NCBI GenBank assembly: GCA_021850085.1
Contig: JAJZRZ010000006.1
Coordinates: forward strand, 1 to 20,080
Direction: 5' to 3'
DNA: 20,080 bases
Origin: Actinomycetes bacterium
GTDB lineage: Bacteria; Actinomycetota; Coriobacteriia; Anaerosomatales; Anaerosomataceae
Shown: in pieces, positions 1-7,698 of the stretch
Position numbering within the stretch: position 1 is the stretch's first letter
Layout of the letters: the number at the start of each line of letters is the position of its first letter
Made by a program: the position numbers and the translations under genes
Notes under the pieces: model-generated
The model's input: the letters and a program-made list of their open reading frames with translations, nothing else
Database searches by the model: none
Told to the model about the DNA's origin: nothing

Positions 1-322
1 GCCGAGGCTTCGCGAGCAGCCAGCGGAGCACAGCGCCGGCCACCACCGCCGCCACAACGATGCGCGCCACCGAGACCGAGAACGGCTCGTGTATGAGGAA
101 GCCATACGCGTCGACGGCTTGGCAGCCCACGAAGAGCACCATGCTTGCTCGCGCGCTGAGTAGGCAGAGTACCGTCGCTGCAAGCGCGATCACGGCTAGC
201 ACGCTGGGATAGACCGGCAGTTCGTGCAGCAGCAACGCGGCGGCCACAAGCGCGCCGAGCAGGCCCCACGCTGCCGGGAGCGCGCGCGGGAACCGTTCGG
301 TGTTGGCCGTGAGCTGCTCCAC
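1..322 (-). CDS. Membrane protein, N-terminal fragment (runs off the window)
   Basis: The minus strand is open from a GTG at 322 to the window edge, giving 107 codons. An AGGAG lies 4-5 bases upstream of the GTG, which supports this start. The first ~12 residues are polar (VEQLTANTERFPRA). Several hydrophobic segments follow: WGLLGALVAAALLL, a segment around VLAVIALAATVLCLL, SMVLFVGCQAV, and VARIVVAAVVAGAVLRWLL. This is therefore the start of a polytopic membrane protein, read divergently from mtnA. The helix pattern would suit an O-antigen-ligase or polymerase-like protein, among many others. No diagnostic motif is inside the window, so the function is not assigned. That the frame is coding is likely, because it stays open with membrane-protein composition and a good ribosome binding site. 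Confidence 0.65.
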   Translation of the reverse strand, partial: MEQLTANTERFPRALPAAWGLLGALVAAALLLHELPVYPSVLAVIALAATVLCLLSARASMVLFVGCQAVDAYGFLIHEPFSVSVARIVVAAVVAGAVLRWLLAKPR

Positions 323-393
323 GTAGCTCCTCTTCGCGCCGACAAGCACGTCGTTCGGATTGTAGCTCAGGGTTGGTGGCCAGGACTGTCGGC

Positions 394-399
394 TATACT
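394..399 (+). promoter_or_regulatory. Possible -10 box of the mtnA promoter
   Basis: TATACT (5 of 6 consensus) lies 49 bases before the mtnA ATG in the 126-base gap between the divergent genes. The best -35-like match is TTGGTG at 373-378, with a short 15-base spacer, so the call rests mainly on the -10. Nothing else is evident in this gap. Confidence 0.35.
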
Positions 400-448
400 T
401 CGGCAGACGCCCGTTGCAGCCTGCCCACGCGCCACTAGGAGTCTCACG

Positions 449-1678
449 ATGTCTCAACTCGGCAACATACCGCACACGATCTGGTGGGAGGATGGAACTG
501 TCCGCATGATCGACCAGAGCCGTCTGCCGCTCGTGGGCGACCTGCTCGTGTGCAACACCTACGACGGTGTCTGCGTGGCCATTGCGGGCATGGCGGTGCG
601 GGGCGCTCCGGCGCTCGGTGTAGCTGCCGCGCTCGCGGTGGCGCTGTGGTCTGAGACCGAAGGTGCGAACGCGACTTCTGTCGATGCCTATCTCGCTCGG
701 CTCGACGAAGTGGCTGACGAAATCGCGCGCACGCGTCCTACCGCGGTCAACCTCATGTGGGGCGCCGAGCGAATGAAGCGTCTTGCCCGCGACAACGCCG
801 ACGTGGGTCTGGTTCAGCTGCGTGAGCTGGTCTTGCAGGAGGCGCTGAACGTCAGGGCCGAGGACGAGGAGCGCAACCGCGCCCTGGGTGCGCACGGCGC
901 GGAACTTCTCGCTCCCGGCTCGCGCGTGCTGACGCACTGCAATGCGGGTTCGCTCGCCACCGCGTACTTCGGCACGGCCCTTGGCGTGATCTTCACGGCG
1001 CACGCCCAAGGCAAGGTGGCGCACGTGTGGGTGGACGAGACGCGTCCGGTGATGCAGGGCGCGCGCCTCACCGCATGGGAGCTCAAGATGGCCGGCGTGC
1101 CTTGCAGGCTCATCACCGACAACATGGCGGCAAGCGTGATGCGTCACGGTTGGGTGGACGCCGTGATCGTGGGGGCGGACCGAATCGCGGCGAACGGCGA
1201 TGTGGCGAACAAGATCGGCACGTACGGCCTCGGGGTTCTCTGCAAGGAGCACGGCATCCCGTTTTACGTGGCCGCTCCCTCCTCCACTGTCGACCTCACC
1301 CTCGAGACCGGCGACGGTATCGTGATCGAGGAGCGCGATACGCGGGAGGTCACCGGCGTGACCGTGGCCGGGGTGATCGAACCCCGGTCCCCCCAGGAGA
1401 CGCGGGCGCTCGACGCGCTCACCGCCGAGGGCGCGTACAAGCTCGGCATGACCAAAGGTCACCAGATGGAACTCTCGCGCAAGGGAGGCGCGTACCAGTT
1501 CGACGCGTGGCTTCGCATCGCCCCGCCGAACGTCGATGTCTACAATCCAGCCTTTGACGTGACGCCCGCCGAGTACGTGACCGCGATCATCACCGAGTGC
1601 GGAATCGTCCGCCCGCCGTACCTGGGGTCGCTCGCCGCGGCATGCTGCGGCACGGGCTCCATTCACGAGCTGGGATAG
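449..1678 (+). CDS. mtnA: S-methyl-5-thioribose-1-phosphate isomerase
   Basis: This enzyme isomerises methylthioribose-1-phosphate to methylthioribulose-1-phosphate in methionine salvage, and in DHAP-shunt variants; it is cytoplasmic. The ATG at 449 has AGGAG 7 bases upstream. The longer in-frame opening from 224 has no family similarity and covers the divergent promoter region. Family motifs visible are MAVRGAPALG near residue 50, TRPTAVNLMWG near 95, LTHCNAG with the catalytic Cys at 164, VGADRIAANGDVANKIGT with the catalytic Asp at 244, and DVYNPAFDVTP near 361. At 409 residues it is longer than the usual ~345. The excess sits between about residues 303 and 355, just before the NPAFDVTP segment, and includes KGHQMELSRKGGAYQFD. 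Only 12 bases separate it from the next gene, so the two are probably co-transcribed. Family assignment is firm; the pathway branch cannot be told from this window. Confidence 0.93.
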   Translation: MSQLGNIPHTIWWEDGTVRMIDQSRLPLVGDLLVCNTYDGVCVAIAGMAVRGAPALGVAAALAVALWSETEGANATSVDAYLARLDEVADEIARTRPTAVNLMWGAERMKRLARDNADVGLVQLRELVLQEALNVRAEDEERNRALGAHGAELLAPGSRVLTHCNAGSLATAYFGTALGVIFTAHAQGKVAHVWVDETRPVMQGARLTAWELKMAGVPCRLITDNMAASVMRHGWVDAVIVGADRIAANGDVANKIGTYGLGVLCKEHGIPFYVAAPSSTVDLTLETGDGIVIEERDTREVTGVTVAGVIEPRSPQETRALDALTAEGAYKLGMTKGHQMELSRKGGAYQFDAWLRIAPPNVDVYNPAFDVTPAEYVTAIITECGIVRPPYLGSLAAACCGTGSIHELG

Positions 1679-1690
1679 CGGGGGGCAGCC

Positions 1691-2602
1691 GTGGACACCG
1701 TCGGCCTGCTCGTCGTCATCGGCAGCCTGCTCGGCTTCGTGGCGGTGGGTGTGGCGCTGCGTTTCTCGGGTCTGCTCGGTGCCGAGGATGCCCGTCCGCT
1801 GAACACGGTGCTCATGTGGGTGGCGCTGCCGGCGCTGATATTCACAGCGGTGCATCGCTCCGCTATCGATCCGGCACTCGCGGCGCTTCCCGCGATCGGA
1901 TGGGCGGTCGTGGTGCTCGGCCTGGTCCTCGCGTGGGTGCTCGCGCGCCTGCTGAGGCTCGAGGGCCCGACGGCCGGTGCGTTCATCTTGGTGGCGACTT
2001 TCGGGAACACCGCCTACGTCGGCTACCCGGTGGCCCAGGCGTTGCTAGGCGATGCAGGCCTTGTCCGGGCGATCTTCTCCGATGTCTTCGGCAACACGGC
2101 CGCCATGATCTCGTTGGGCACGATGGTGGCCGGCCACTATGGCACCGGTGAGGCGAAGGTGAGCACCGTGAGGGAGGTGCTGTCCTTCCCGCCGTTCATC
2201 GCCCTCGCCGTGGCGCTGGCGTTGCATCCGTTTTCGATTCCGGATCAGGTGACATCCTGGTTGGATGCGCTCGGTAGGCTTGTCGTGCCGATGATTATGA
2301 TCTCGGTGGGACTCACGCTCAAACCGCGCGCGCTGCGAGGACATCTCGCTCATGCGTCCGTCGTGGCGGCGCTGAAGCTCGTGGTTCTGCCGCTTGTCGC
2401 TTTCGGACTCGGGTCGCTGGTACTGGACGATCCGGCGTCACTGCGTATCGCGGTGCTCGAGGCCGGAGTGCCCACGATGATGATGGTCATGATCATGGGG
2501 CTGCGATTCGGGCTGGACACCGATTTCATCGCCTCGGCGATCCTGGTCACGATGCTGGGGGCTGTGATCACGATCCCGGTGTTCCAGCTGCTCTCAGTCT
2601 GA
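1691..2602 (+). CDS. AEC (auxin efflux carrier) family permease
   Basis: The product is a 303-residue polytopic membrane protein of about ten helices, in two hydrophobic halves joined by a more polar stretch near residue 155 (GTGEAKVSTVREV). The halves carry the motifs GNTAYVGYPVAQ near residue 100 and EAGVPTMMMVMIMGLRFGLD near 255, both typical of bacterial AEC/MleP-like transporters. Such proteins move carboxylates such as malate, or other small organic anions; the substrate here is unknown. The start is the GTG at 1691, 12 bases after the mtnA stop, with a G-rich run just upstream that could act as a weak ribosome binding site. The adjacency to mtnA and comF suggests co-transcription but no shared function. 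Confidence 0.88.
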   Translation: MDTVGLLVVIGSLLGFVAVGVALRFSGLLGAEDARPLNTVLMWVALPALIFTAVHRSAIDPALAALPAIGWAVVVLGLVLAWVLARLLRLEGPTAGAFILVATFGNTAYVGYPVAQALLGDAGLVRAIFSDVFGNTAAMISLGTMVAGHYGTGEAKVSTVREVLSFPPFIALAVALALHPFSIPDQVTSWLDALGRLVVPMIMISVGLTLKPRALRGHLAHASVVAALKLVVLPLVAFGLGSLVLDDPASLRIAVLEAGVPTMMMVMIMGLRFGLDTDFIASAILVTMLGAVITIPVFQLLSV

Positions 2603-2628
2603 GATCTTTGCCCCCGAATGGGGGAGCC

Positions 2629-3312
2629 ATGCGTGGCCTGTGCGACCTGTTATTCCCACCGCGGTGTGCTGGGTGCGATCGCCCTGGAGCGCTCCTGTGC
2701 CCGCAGTGCACTGGGCGCATCGAACGTATAGACCCGGGTCATGCGTGCGTCGCGTGCGGCGCGCCCGGCGCTCCGCCGTGTGCTGAGTGCGGCGGTCGAC
2801 GATTCGGCTTCGGCGAGGCGCGATGCGCGAGCCTTCTCAGGCCGCCTGTATCGCGCGCCATCGTCTTGCTGAAAGACGGCTGCGAGCGGCGGTACGCCGA
2901 GTTCCTGGCGCAGCTGGTCGCCGAGGTCTGCGACGGCTGGCTGCGCTCCGACGACGTGCTGGTGCCGGTACCGGCATCACCGGCGGCGGTAAGGCGCAGG
3001 GGCTTCGACCACGCGCTCGACGTGGCTCGGGCACTTGCGCGTGAGACGGGAGTCCCGCTCGCGCGCGCCCTCAGCGGCCGCCCCACTGCAGAGCAACGCG
3101 TGCTCGGCCGCGACGAGCGGTTCGCCAACCGCGCCCATGCGTTCGCGCTCGTGTGTCCGCAGACAACGCCGAGGCGCGCCGTGCTCGTGGACGACGTCTT
3201 CACGACAGGCGCCACCCTTGATGCAGCCGCCCGCGTGCTGATTTCCGGAGGGTGTCTGGACGTACGCGCGGTGGCCGTGGCACGGTCGTGTTCGCTTGTC
3301 CGGCCGCAGTGA
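2629..3312 (+). CDS. comF: ComF family phosphoribosyltransferase-like protein
   Basis: The product is 227 residues long. An N-terminal cysteine-rich segment probably binds zinc: Cys at 5, 13, 16, 24 and 27, then CVACGAPGAPPCAECGG near residue 43. A type I phosphoribosyltransferase domain follows, with a hydrophobic strand leading into VDDVFTTGATL (residues 187-197), the PRPP-binding loop. The segment VPVPASPAAVRRRGFDHALDVARAL is the usual ComF hallmark. ComF proteins are cytosolic and act in natural transformation together with the ComFA translocase, although comF also occurs in bacteria not known to be competent. I prefer the ATG at 2629, which has GGGGAG very close upstream, over the TTG at 2608. 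It is the first member of a comF-hpf-secA order that is interrupted later in the window. Confidence 0.88.
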   Translation: MRGLCDLLFPPRCAGCDRPGALLCPQCTGRIERIDPGHACVACGAPGAPPCAECGGRRFGFGEARCASLLRPPVSRAIVLLKDGCERRYAEFLAQLVAEVCDGWLRSDDVLVPVPASPAAVRRRGFDHALDVARALARETGVPLARALSGRPTAEQRVLGRDERFANRAHAFALVCPQTTPRRAVLVDDVFTTGATLDAAARVLISGGCLDVRAVAVARSCSLVRPQ

Positions 3313-3337
3313 ACAATGGCTCGCCACCTGATACACT
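3310..3337 (+). promoter_or_regulatory. Promoter of the structured RNA (extended -10)
   Basis: TGAACA (3310-3315, 4 of 6) and TACACT (3332-3337, 4 of 6) are separated by 16 bases. A TG at 3329-3330 makes an extended -10. Transcription would begin about 3342-3346, exactly where the 5' arm of the closing helix of the RNA starts. That coincidence is the main support. Confidence 0.55.
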
Positions 3338-3341
3338 CCAT

Positions 3342-3583
3342 ATGCTTTCACCCGGGTCTGTGGTTGCGGACGCTCAGGCGTCCTAGTCCAAGGTAGGCGC
3401 GGCCGAAAGGACCCACGTAAGCGGGGGGCCAAGCCTCGTCGCGAGCATGGCGCGCCTTAGGGGTAAGTCGTACCGCTCCGCCGCACATGCGGTGGGCGAG
3501 AGGACCGGTAGTGAGATCGCATCAAGCGGAAGTCCCGGTATGCGGGTGTGGGGCCAAAGACCAGGTCAGCCGGGTGGAAGCAT
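3342..3583 (+). ncRNA. Structured non-coding RNA, candidate raiA-motif RNA
   Basis: Seen in sequence: the segment 3342-3355 pairs with 3570-3583 over 14 base pairs with a single G-U, closing a ~240-nt domain. Inside are a perfect 6-bp stem with a TCAG loop (3368-3373 with 3378-3383), a hairpin CCGC-ACAT-GCGG (3481-3492) extendable by CTC/GAG at 3476 and 3498, and a 5-bp pairing ACCGG/CCGGT (3504-3508 with 3535-3539). CCCAC at 3412-3416 could also pair with GTGGG at 3492 or 3548, a possible pseudoknot. No convincing ORF with a ribosome binding site lies in it. From family knowledge, raiA-motif RNAs are ~200-250 nt, occur in Firmicutes and Actinobacteria and lie between comFC and the hibernation-factor gene. 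The position just after comF fits, but hpf is 4.1 kb away here. No terminator separates it from the next gene, so it could instead be a 5' leader controlling that receptor. Structure is well supported; family name is inference. Confidence 0.7.
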
Positions 3584-3609
3584 CGAAGCGTCCTTATGGA
3601 GGGAGCCGT

Positions 3610-4431
3610 ATGCCACGCGTACGACATCTGATAGCATCCGCCCTCGCTCTCATGTTCGCGGTGGCGGTGAGCGGATGCGCGCCTCAAACCGGGAATCCCC
3701 AGCTGGAGCCCAGGATCAGCCCTCCGGTCATCGCAGCCGAGGGCGTATTGAAAGCTGGTGTCGACCTCTCGTATCCACCGTTCGCGGGGACAGATGACGA
3801 CAAGACGGCCGGTATAGACGTCGACGTTGCCGCCGCCATCGCCGAACGTCTGGGTCTGCGGCTGGAGCTGGTCGACGTCCCGCAGGCGGAGATGGCCGAG
3901 GCGCTGAACAGCGGCCGGATCGACATCATGCTCGGAGCGACTCCGATCACCGATGTCGTCCTGGCCGATGTGTCGAGCGCCGGGTCGTATCTCATCGACG
4001 CCCCCGCGATATTCTCCTTCACCTCCGCCGTCTCCACATTGACGGTGGAGGATCTGTCCGGCCGGCGCGTTGGCTCGCAGAGCGGTAGCCAGTCATTTTG
4101 GGAGCTCGAGTCTGAGTTCGGTGAGGGATTCCCGTCGTCCTACGAGACCCTCAGGGGTGCATTCGAGGCACTCGTAGCGGGCGAGGTGGACGTGGTCGTC
4201 GCCAGCGCAGCCGTGGGCGCGTACCTGGCTCGCGATTTCGACGGCGTGGCGTTCTCGGGGCAGTTCGCGCCGGGGGTACCGTTGGGTGTCGCCGTGAGAA
4301 AGGATGCCACGGAGCTTGAAACGGAGATCCGCTCGATGCTCGACGCTCTTGCCGCGGACGGCACACTGGACACGATTCGTGGCAAGTGGCTCGGCGACTT
4401 GCCGCAGCTGGATGTCCCGCCCGCCGGCTAG
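3610..4431 (+). CDS. Amino acid ABC transporter substrate-binding lipoprotein (canonical order)
   Basis: The product is a 273-residue lipoprotein. Its signal peptide has a basic start (MPRVRH), a hydrophobic core and the lipobox VSGC, with the lipidated Cys at 23. The mature part is a family 3 solute-binding protein in the usual order. Lobe I starts with GVLKAGVDLSYPPFAG and GIDVDVAAAIAERLG and continues to GRIDIMLGATPIT. Lobe II starts at VEDLSGRRVGSQSGSQSF. The C-terminal return ends in GTLDTIRGKWLGDLP. It would capture a polar amino acid or similar ligand and deliver it to the permease at 5552. The ATG at 3610 is chosen because GGAGGGAG lies just upstream and it begins the signal peptide; upstream in-frame ATGs are inside the structured RNA. 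It follows that RNA by 26 bases. Confidence 0.88.
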   Translation: MPRVRHLIASALALMFAVAVSGCAPQTGNPQLEPRISPPVIAAEGVLKAGVDLSYPPFAGTDDDKTAGIDVDVAAAIAERLGLRLELVDVPQAEMAEALNSGRIDIMLGATPITDVVLADVSSAGSYLIDAPAIFSFTSAVSTLTVEDLSGRRVGSQSGSQSFWELESEFGEGFPSSYETLRGAFEALVAGEVDVVVASAAVGAYLARDFDGVAFSGQFAPGVPLGVAVRKDATELETEIRSMLDALAADGTLDTIRGKWLGDLPQLDVPPAG

Positions 4432-4499
4432 CAGCATCGTCCATCCCTGCCTGAATGGATATTGCGGGCGTAGTACACGCGAGTCCAGCTACTTTGCGG

Positions 4500-4505
4500 T
4501 ATAGT
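4500..4505 (+). promoter_or_regulatory. Possible -10 box before the permuted receptor gene
   Basis: TATAGT (5 of 6) followed by a T-rich stretch lies 59 bases before the ATG at 4564, in a 132-base gap. No good -35 is seen at 16-18 bases. If real, it allows the second receptor to be expressed separately from the first. Confidence 0.35.
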
Positions 4506-4563
4506 TTTTCACCGTGGGTATCAGGGGGGCAGAGGCCCTCGCGCGTCTAACGAAGGAGGCTTC

Positions 4564-5442
4564 ATGGGCAAGTCCAGGAAATTCCTCGTGCTGCTCACCG
4601 TCCTCGCTCTCGTCTTCAGCATGGGTATGCTGAGCGGCTGCGTGACGGAGACCACAGATGAGGGCGCCACAGATGAGGGCGCGACCGAGCCCGCCGCCAT
4701 CACCGGCGTTGCCGACCTTGGCGAGGGCAACAAGATAGGCGTGCAGTCCGGAACCACAGGTGAGGAATGGGCGCGCGAGAACCTCGAGCCCCAGGGAGTC
4801 GAGATCGTGGCCTACGATGACATCCTGCTGGCGTTCTCCGCCCTACAGGCCGGCGACGTGGATGGCGTCATCAACGATCTTCCTATCAGCCAGGACATCG
4901 TGAAGGACGAGACCCGCGGCCTCGAGATAGTCGAGGAGATCCAGACGGACGAAACCTACGGTTTCGCGTTCAACAAGGAGGACACCGTCTTGCGTGACGC
5001 CATCAACTGGGCGCTCGCAGAGGTCATCGCCGAGGGTGCGTACGACGAGATCTACGAGACTTGGTTCGGCGCTGCCCCGATGTCGTATCCGGAGGCTGAG
5101 AGTGGCGCGACCGAGCGCCCTGCCGGTGATCTGCCGCTCACCACCCCCGGTATCATCGTCATCGGCTCCGATACCGCGTACCCGCCGTTCGAGAATGTCG
5201 AGGGTGGCGAGGTCGTCGGCTTCGACGTCGATCTGATGAATGCGATCGCCGAGAAGCTGGGCGTCACCATCGACTTCAAGAGCTACAAGTTCGATGCGCT
5301 GATCACCGGCGTGCAGGCGGGCACCGAGTTCGACATGATCGCGTCTGCGATGACGATCACCGACGAGCGCAAGCAGTCGGTGGACTTCTCGGACCCGTAC
5401 ATCAACTCGAACCAGTCCCTGGCGGTCAAGAAGGCCCAGTAG
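4564..5442 (+). CDS. Circularly permuted family 3 substrate-binding lipoprotein
   Basis: This is a 292-residue lipoprotein (lipobox LSGC, Cys26) with AAGGAGG 4 bases before the ATG. After a Thr/Glu/Asp/Ala-rich linker, residues 46-169 match what is normally the second part of an amino-acid-binding protein: GVADLGEGNKIGVQSGTTGEE, then LQAGDVDGVINDLP, and the usual C-terminal end AYDEIYETWFG. A linker (170-195) leads to residues 196-292, which match the normal N-terminal part: IVIGSDTAYPPFENV, VVGFDVDLMNAIAEKLGV, FDMIASAMTITDERK, VDFSDPYINSNQSLAVKK. All parts of the fold are present once but in swapped order, with new termini at the lobe I-lobe II hinge. The frame is continuous. It probably feeds the same permease as its canonical neighbour. 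The order is seen directly; correct folding and ligand are inferred. Confidence 0.87.
   Translation: MGKSRKFLVLLTVLALVFSMGMLSGCVTETTDEGATDEGATEPAAITGVADLGEGNKIGVQSGTTGEEWARENLEPQGVEIVAYDDILLAFSALQAGDVDGVINDLPISQDIVKDETRGLEIVEEIQTDETYGFAFNKEDTVLRDAINWALAEVIAEGAYDEIYETWFGAAPMSYPEAESGATERPAGDLPLTTPGIIVIGSDTAYPPFENVEGGEVVGFDVDLMNAIAEKLGVTIDFKSYKFDALITGVQAGTEFDMIASAMTITDERKQSVDFSDPYINSNQSLAVKKAQ
4654..4683 (+). repeat. Two tandem 15-bp copies in the lipoprotein linker
   Basis: ACAGATGAGGGCGCC at 4654-4668 is followed directly by ACAGATGAGGGCGCG at 4669-4683. The pair encodes two TDEGA repeats in the flexible linker after the lipidated Cys. It looks like a recent in-frame duplication lengthening the tether. 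Confidence 0.8.
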
Positions 5443-5490
5443 GCGTTTGCATGACTTGGTAGGCACGAGCATCACAAACTGATAGTTTTT

Positions 5491-5521
5491 GTGGGGCCGG
5501 TGGTACGTCCGCCGGCCCCAC
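5491..5521 (+). promoter_or_regulatory. Perfect 10-bp GC-rich hairpin between receptor and permease
   Basis: GTGGGGCCGG (5491-5500) pairs perfectly with CCGGCCCCAC (5512-5521) around an 11-base loop. A T-run lies on the 5' side (5486-5490), not the 3' side, so it does not look like an intrinsic terminator. In receptor-permease operons a stem here typically shields the receptor mRNA from 3' exonucleases and gives more receptor than permease. That role is inferred. Confidence 0.6.
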
Positions 5522-5551
5522 CTGCATCCGAGCCCCACAATGGGAGGGCCC

Positions 5552-6856
5552 GTGAAGTCGAAGCTTCGGGATGTCGTCGGGTATGGATCGGCAGCGGCCG
5601 CCGGGTTAGTGTTGCTCGCTTTGCTGCTATCGATGACCGGCCCCGAGCGCATCCTGTTCGAGCGTAAAGCTCCCCGCGGCCAGACGGGCACGGTGGACGA
5701 TATCTACATCGTGTCGCCCGTACGCGACGTCGTGACCATCGGCAAGTCACAAACGAACGTCGTGACCGACCTCGCCGAGATGGACGAGAACCTCGCCGCC
5801 TCCCTGCATCGCACGCCCCCGGGTGCAGGACTCGGCAAGGGCCAGTGGGTGCTCGAGGCGGAGGAAACCAGCCCGAGCGTCTTGTTGAACGGCGCGCCGG
5901 TCGATGGTGCGCCCGTGCTGCAAGACGGCGACGTCATCGACGTGGGCGGGACCGAGGTGCTTCTCACCGCTGGGCGTAGAGGTATCGCCGGCGGTCTTGA
6001 CTGGTGGGAGGCCGGACGCATCTCGCACACATACGCCTCGCCAAAGATCCTCCGGGAGGCGTTCCCGATGGTGGCCAAGGCGTTCCCGGTCTCGCTCGTG
6101 GCCGTTGTGCTGTCCTTTGGGCTCGCGATACCCGGCGGGTTGATGCTGGCGTTCATGAAGATGGCGAAGACACGCTGGACGCGGGTGCCGGCGACACTGT
6201 ATGTGGACTTCGTTCGCGGTACTCCGATCTTCCTGCAGATCTTGCTCGTCTTCTTCGGCCTGACGCTTCTGCCGCCCTGGAGGATGCTCGTTGAGGCATT
6301 CCCGATCATCAACCGGCCGGGTTTGTTCGGCATCGACAACTCGATGTGGATACGCGCCGTCATAGTGCTGAGCTTCAACTCGGCGGCATACATGGCCGAG
6401 ATCTTCCGTGCCGGTATCCAGTCGATCCACAAAGGTCAGATGGAGGCCGCGCGCTCGCTTGGCATGACCACGCCCAAGGCCATGCAGTTCGTCATCATCC
6501 CGCAGACGGTGCGCCGCATCCTGCCGACGATGATGTCCGAGTTCATCTTGCTGTTCAAAGACACCGCGTTGTTCGCCGCGGTGGGAATGGGTGAGATGGT
6601 GATGCGCGCGCGTGAAGTGGCGTCCACCACGCTCAACGTCTCGCCCTACCTGCTGGCAGCGGCATTCTACCTCGTGATCACCATTCCTCTCGGCCGGCTG
6701 GTGCAGCAGCTGGAGAACAGGCTTGCTCGCTCGGAAGGCGGCGGAGAGGCAACGTTCGCGAAGAGCACACAGGCCAATCTGGCTGCGGTCGCGGCGCTCA
6801 AAGCGCAGGCTGAGATCGCGGCTGCAGATCGCGAAAGGCACGGTGCCGGGCGATGA
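5552..6856 (+). CDS. Amino acid ABC transporter permease with N-terminal anchor and FHA-like domain
   Basis: The product is 434 residues from the GTG at 5552, with GGGAGGG just upstream; an ATG at 5540 lacks a ribosome binding site. Residues 170-395 are a HisM/GlnP-type permease: hydrophobic segments from FPVSLVAVVLSFGLAIPG, the region FVRGTPIFLQILLVFFG, and the ATPase-contacting EAA loop (EAARSLGM at 298-305, then IIPQTVRRILP). Before this is an extra part of ~165 residues. A basic start (KSKLR) and one helix (~9-28) are followed by a soluble domain at 48-139 resembling FHA: VVTIGKSQTN, a WVLEAEET strand, VLLNGAPV and LQDGDVIDVGGTEVLL. The FHA Arg and Ser positions are replaced (GK, and ASLH where SRxH is usual). 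The positive-inside rule puts this domain outside the membrane. The tail after ~400 is Ala/Glu-rich and probably helical. Its stop overlaps an upstream ATG of the ATPase reading frame. Confidence 0.88.
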   Translation: MKSKLRDVVGYGSAAAAGLVLLALLLSMTGPERILFERKAPRGQTGTVDDIYIVSPVRDVVTIGKSQTNVVTDLAEMDENLAASLHRTPPGAGLGKGQWVLEAEETSPSVLLNGAPVDGAPVLQDGDVIDVGGTEVLLTAGRRGIAGGLDWWEAGRISHTYASPKILREAFPMVAKAFPVSLVAVVLSFGLAIPGGLMLAFMKMAKTRWTRVPATLYVDFVRGTPIFLQILLVFFGLTLLPPWRMLVEAFPIINRPGLFGIDNSMWIRAVIVLSFNSAAYMAEIFRAGIQSIHKGQMEAARSLGMTTPKAMQFVIIPQTVRRILPTMMSEFILLFKDTALFAAVGMGEMVMRAREVASTTLNVSPYLLAAAFYLVITIPLGRLVQQLENRLARSEGGGEATFAKSTQANLAAVAALKAQAEIAAADRERHGAGR

Positions 6857-6867
6857 AGGAGGCGGCG

Positions 6868-7629
<762 letters not shown>

Positions 7630-7698
7630 GCTGGTGTACCATTCCCCGGATCGCCGGGTATCTTCAGAATGTACGACCCTGTGCGAAGGAGGTTGCGT

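Noticed and set aside
361..378. tRNA D-arm-like string GTAGCTCAGGGTTGGT
   Set aside because: No acceptor stem, anticodon arm or T-arm sequence follows at the required distances; it is a chance resemblance.
224..448. In-frame extension of mtnA to a start at 224
   Set aside because: These 75 residues have no MtnA similarity, lie across the divergent promoter region and over the minus-strand gene start, and the ATG at 449 has a proper ribosome binding site.
3487..3609. Upstream start for the canonical receptor at 3487
   Set aside because: It would add 41 non-signal residues overlapping the structured RNA; the ATG at 3610 has a strong ribosome binding site and starts a clean lipoprotein signal peptide.
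5491..5521. Hairpin as an intrinsic terminator
   Set aside because: The T-run is on the 5' side on the plus strand, and the minus strand has no T-run after it and no gene to terminate.
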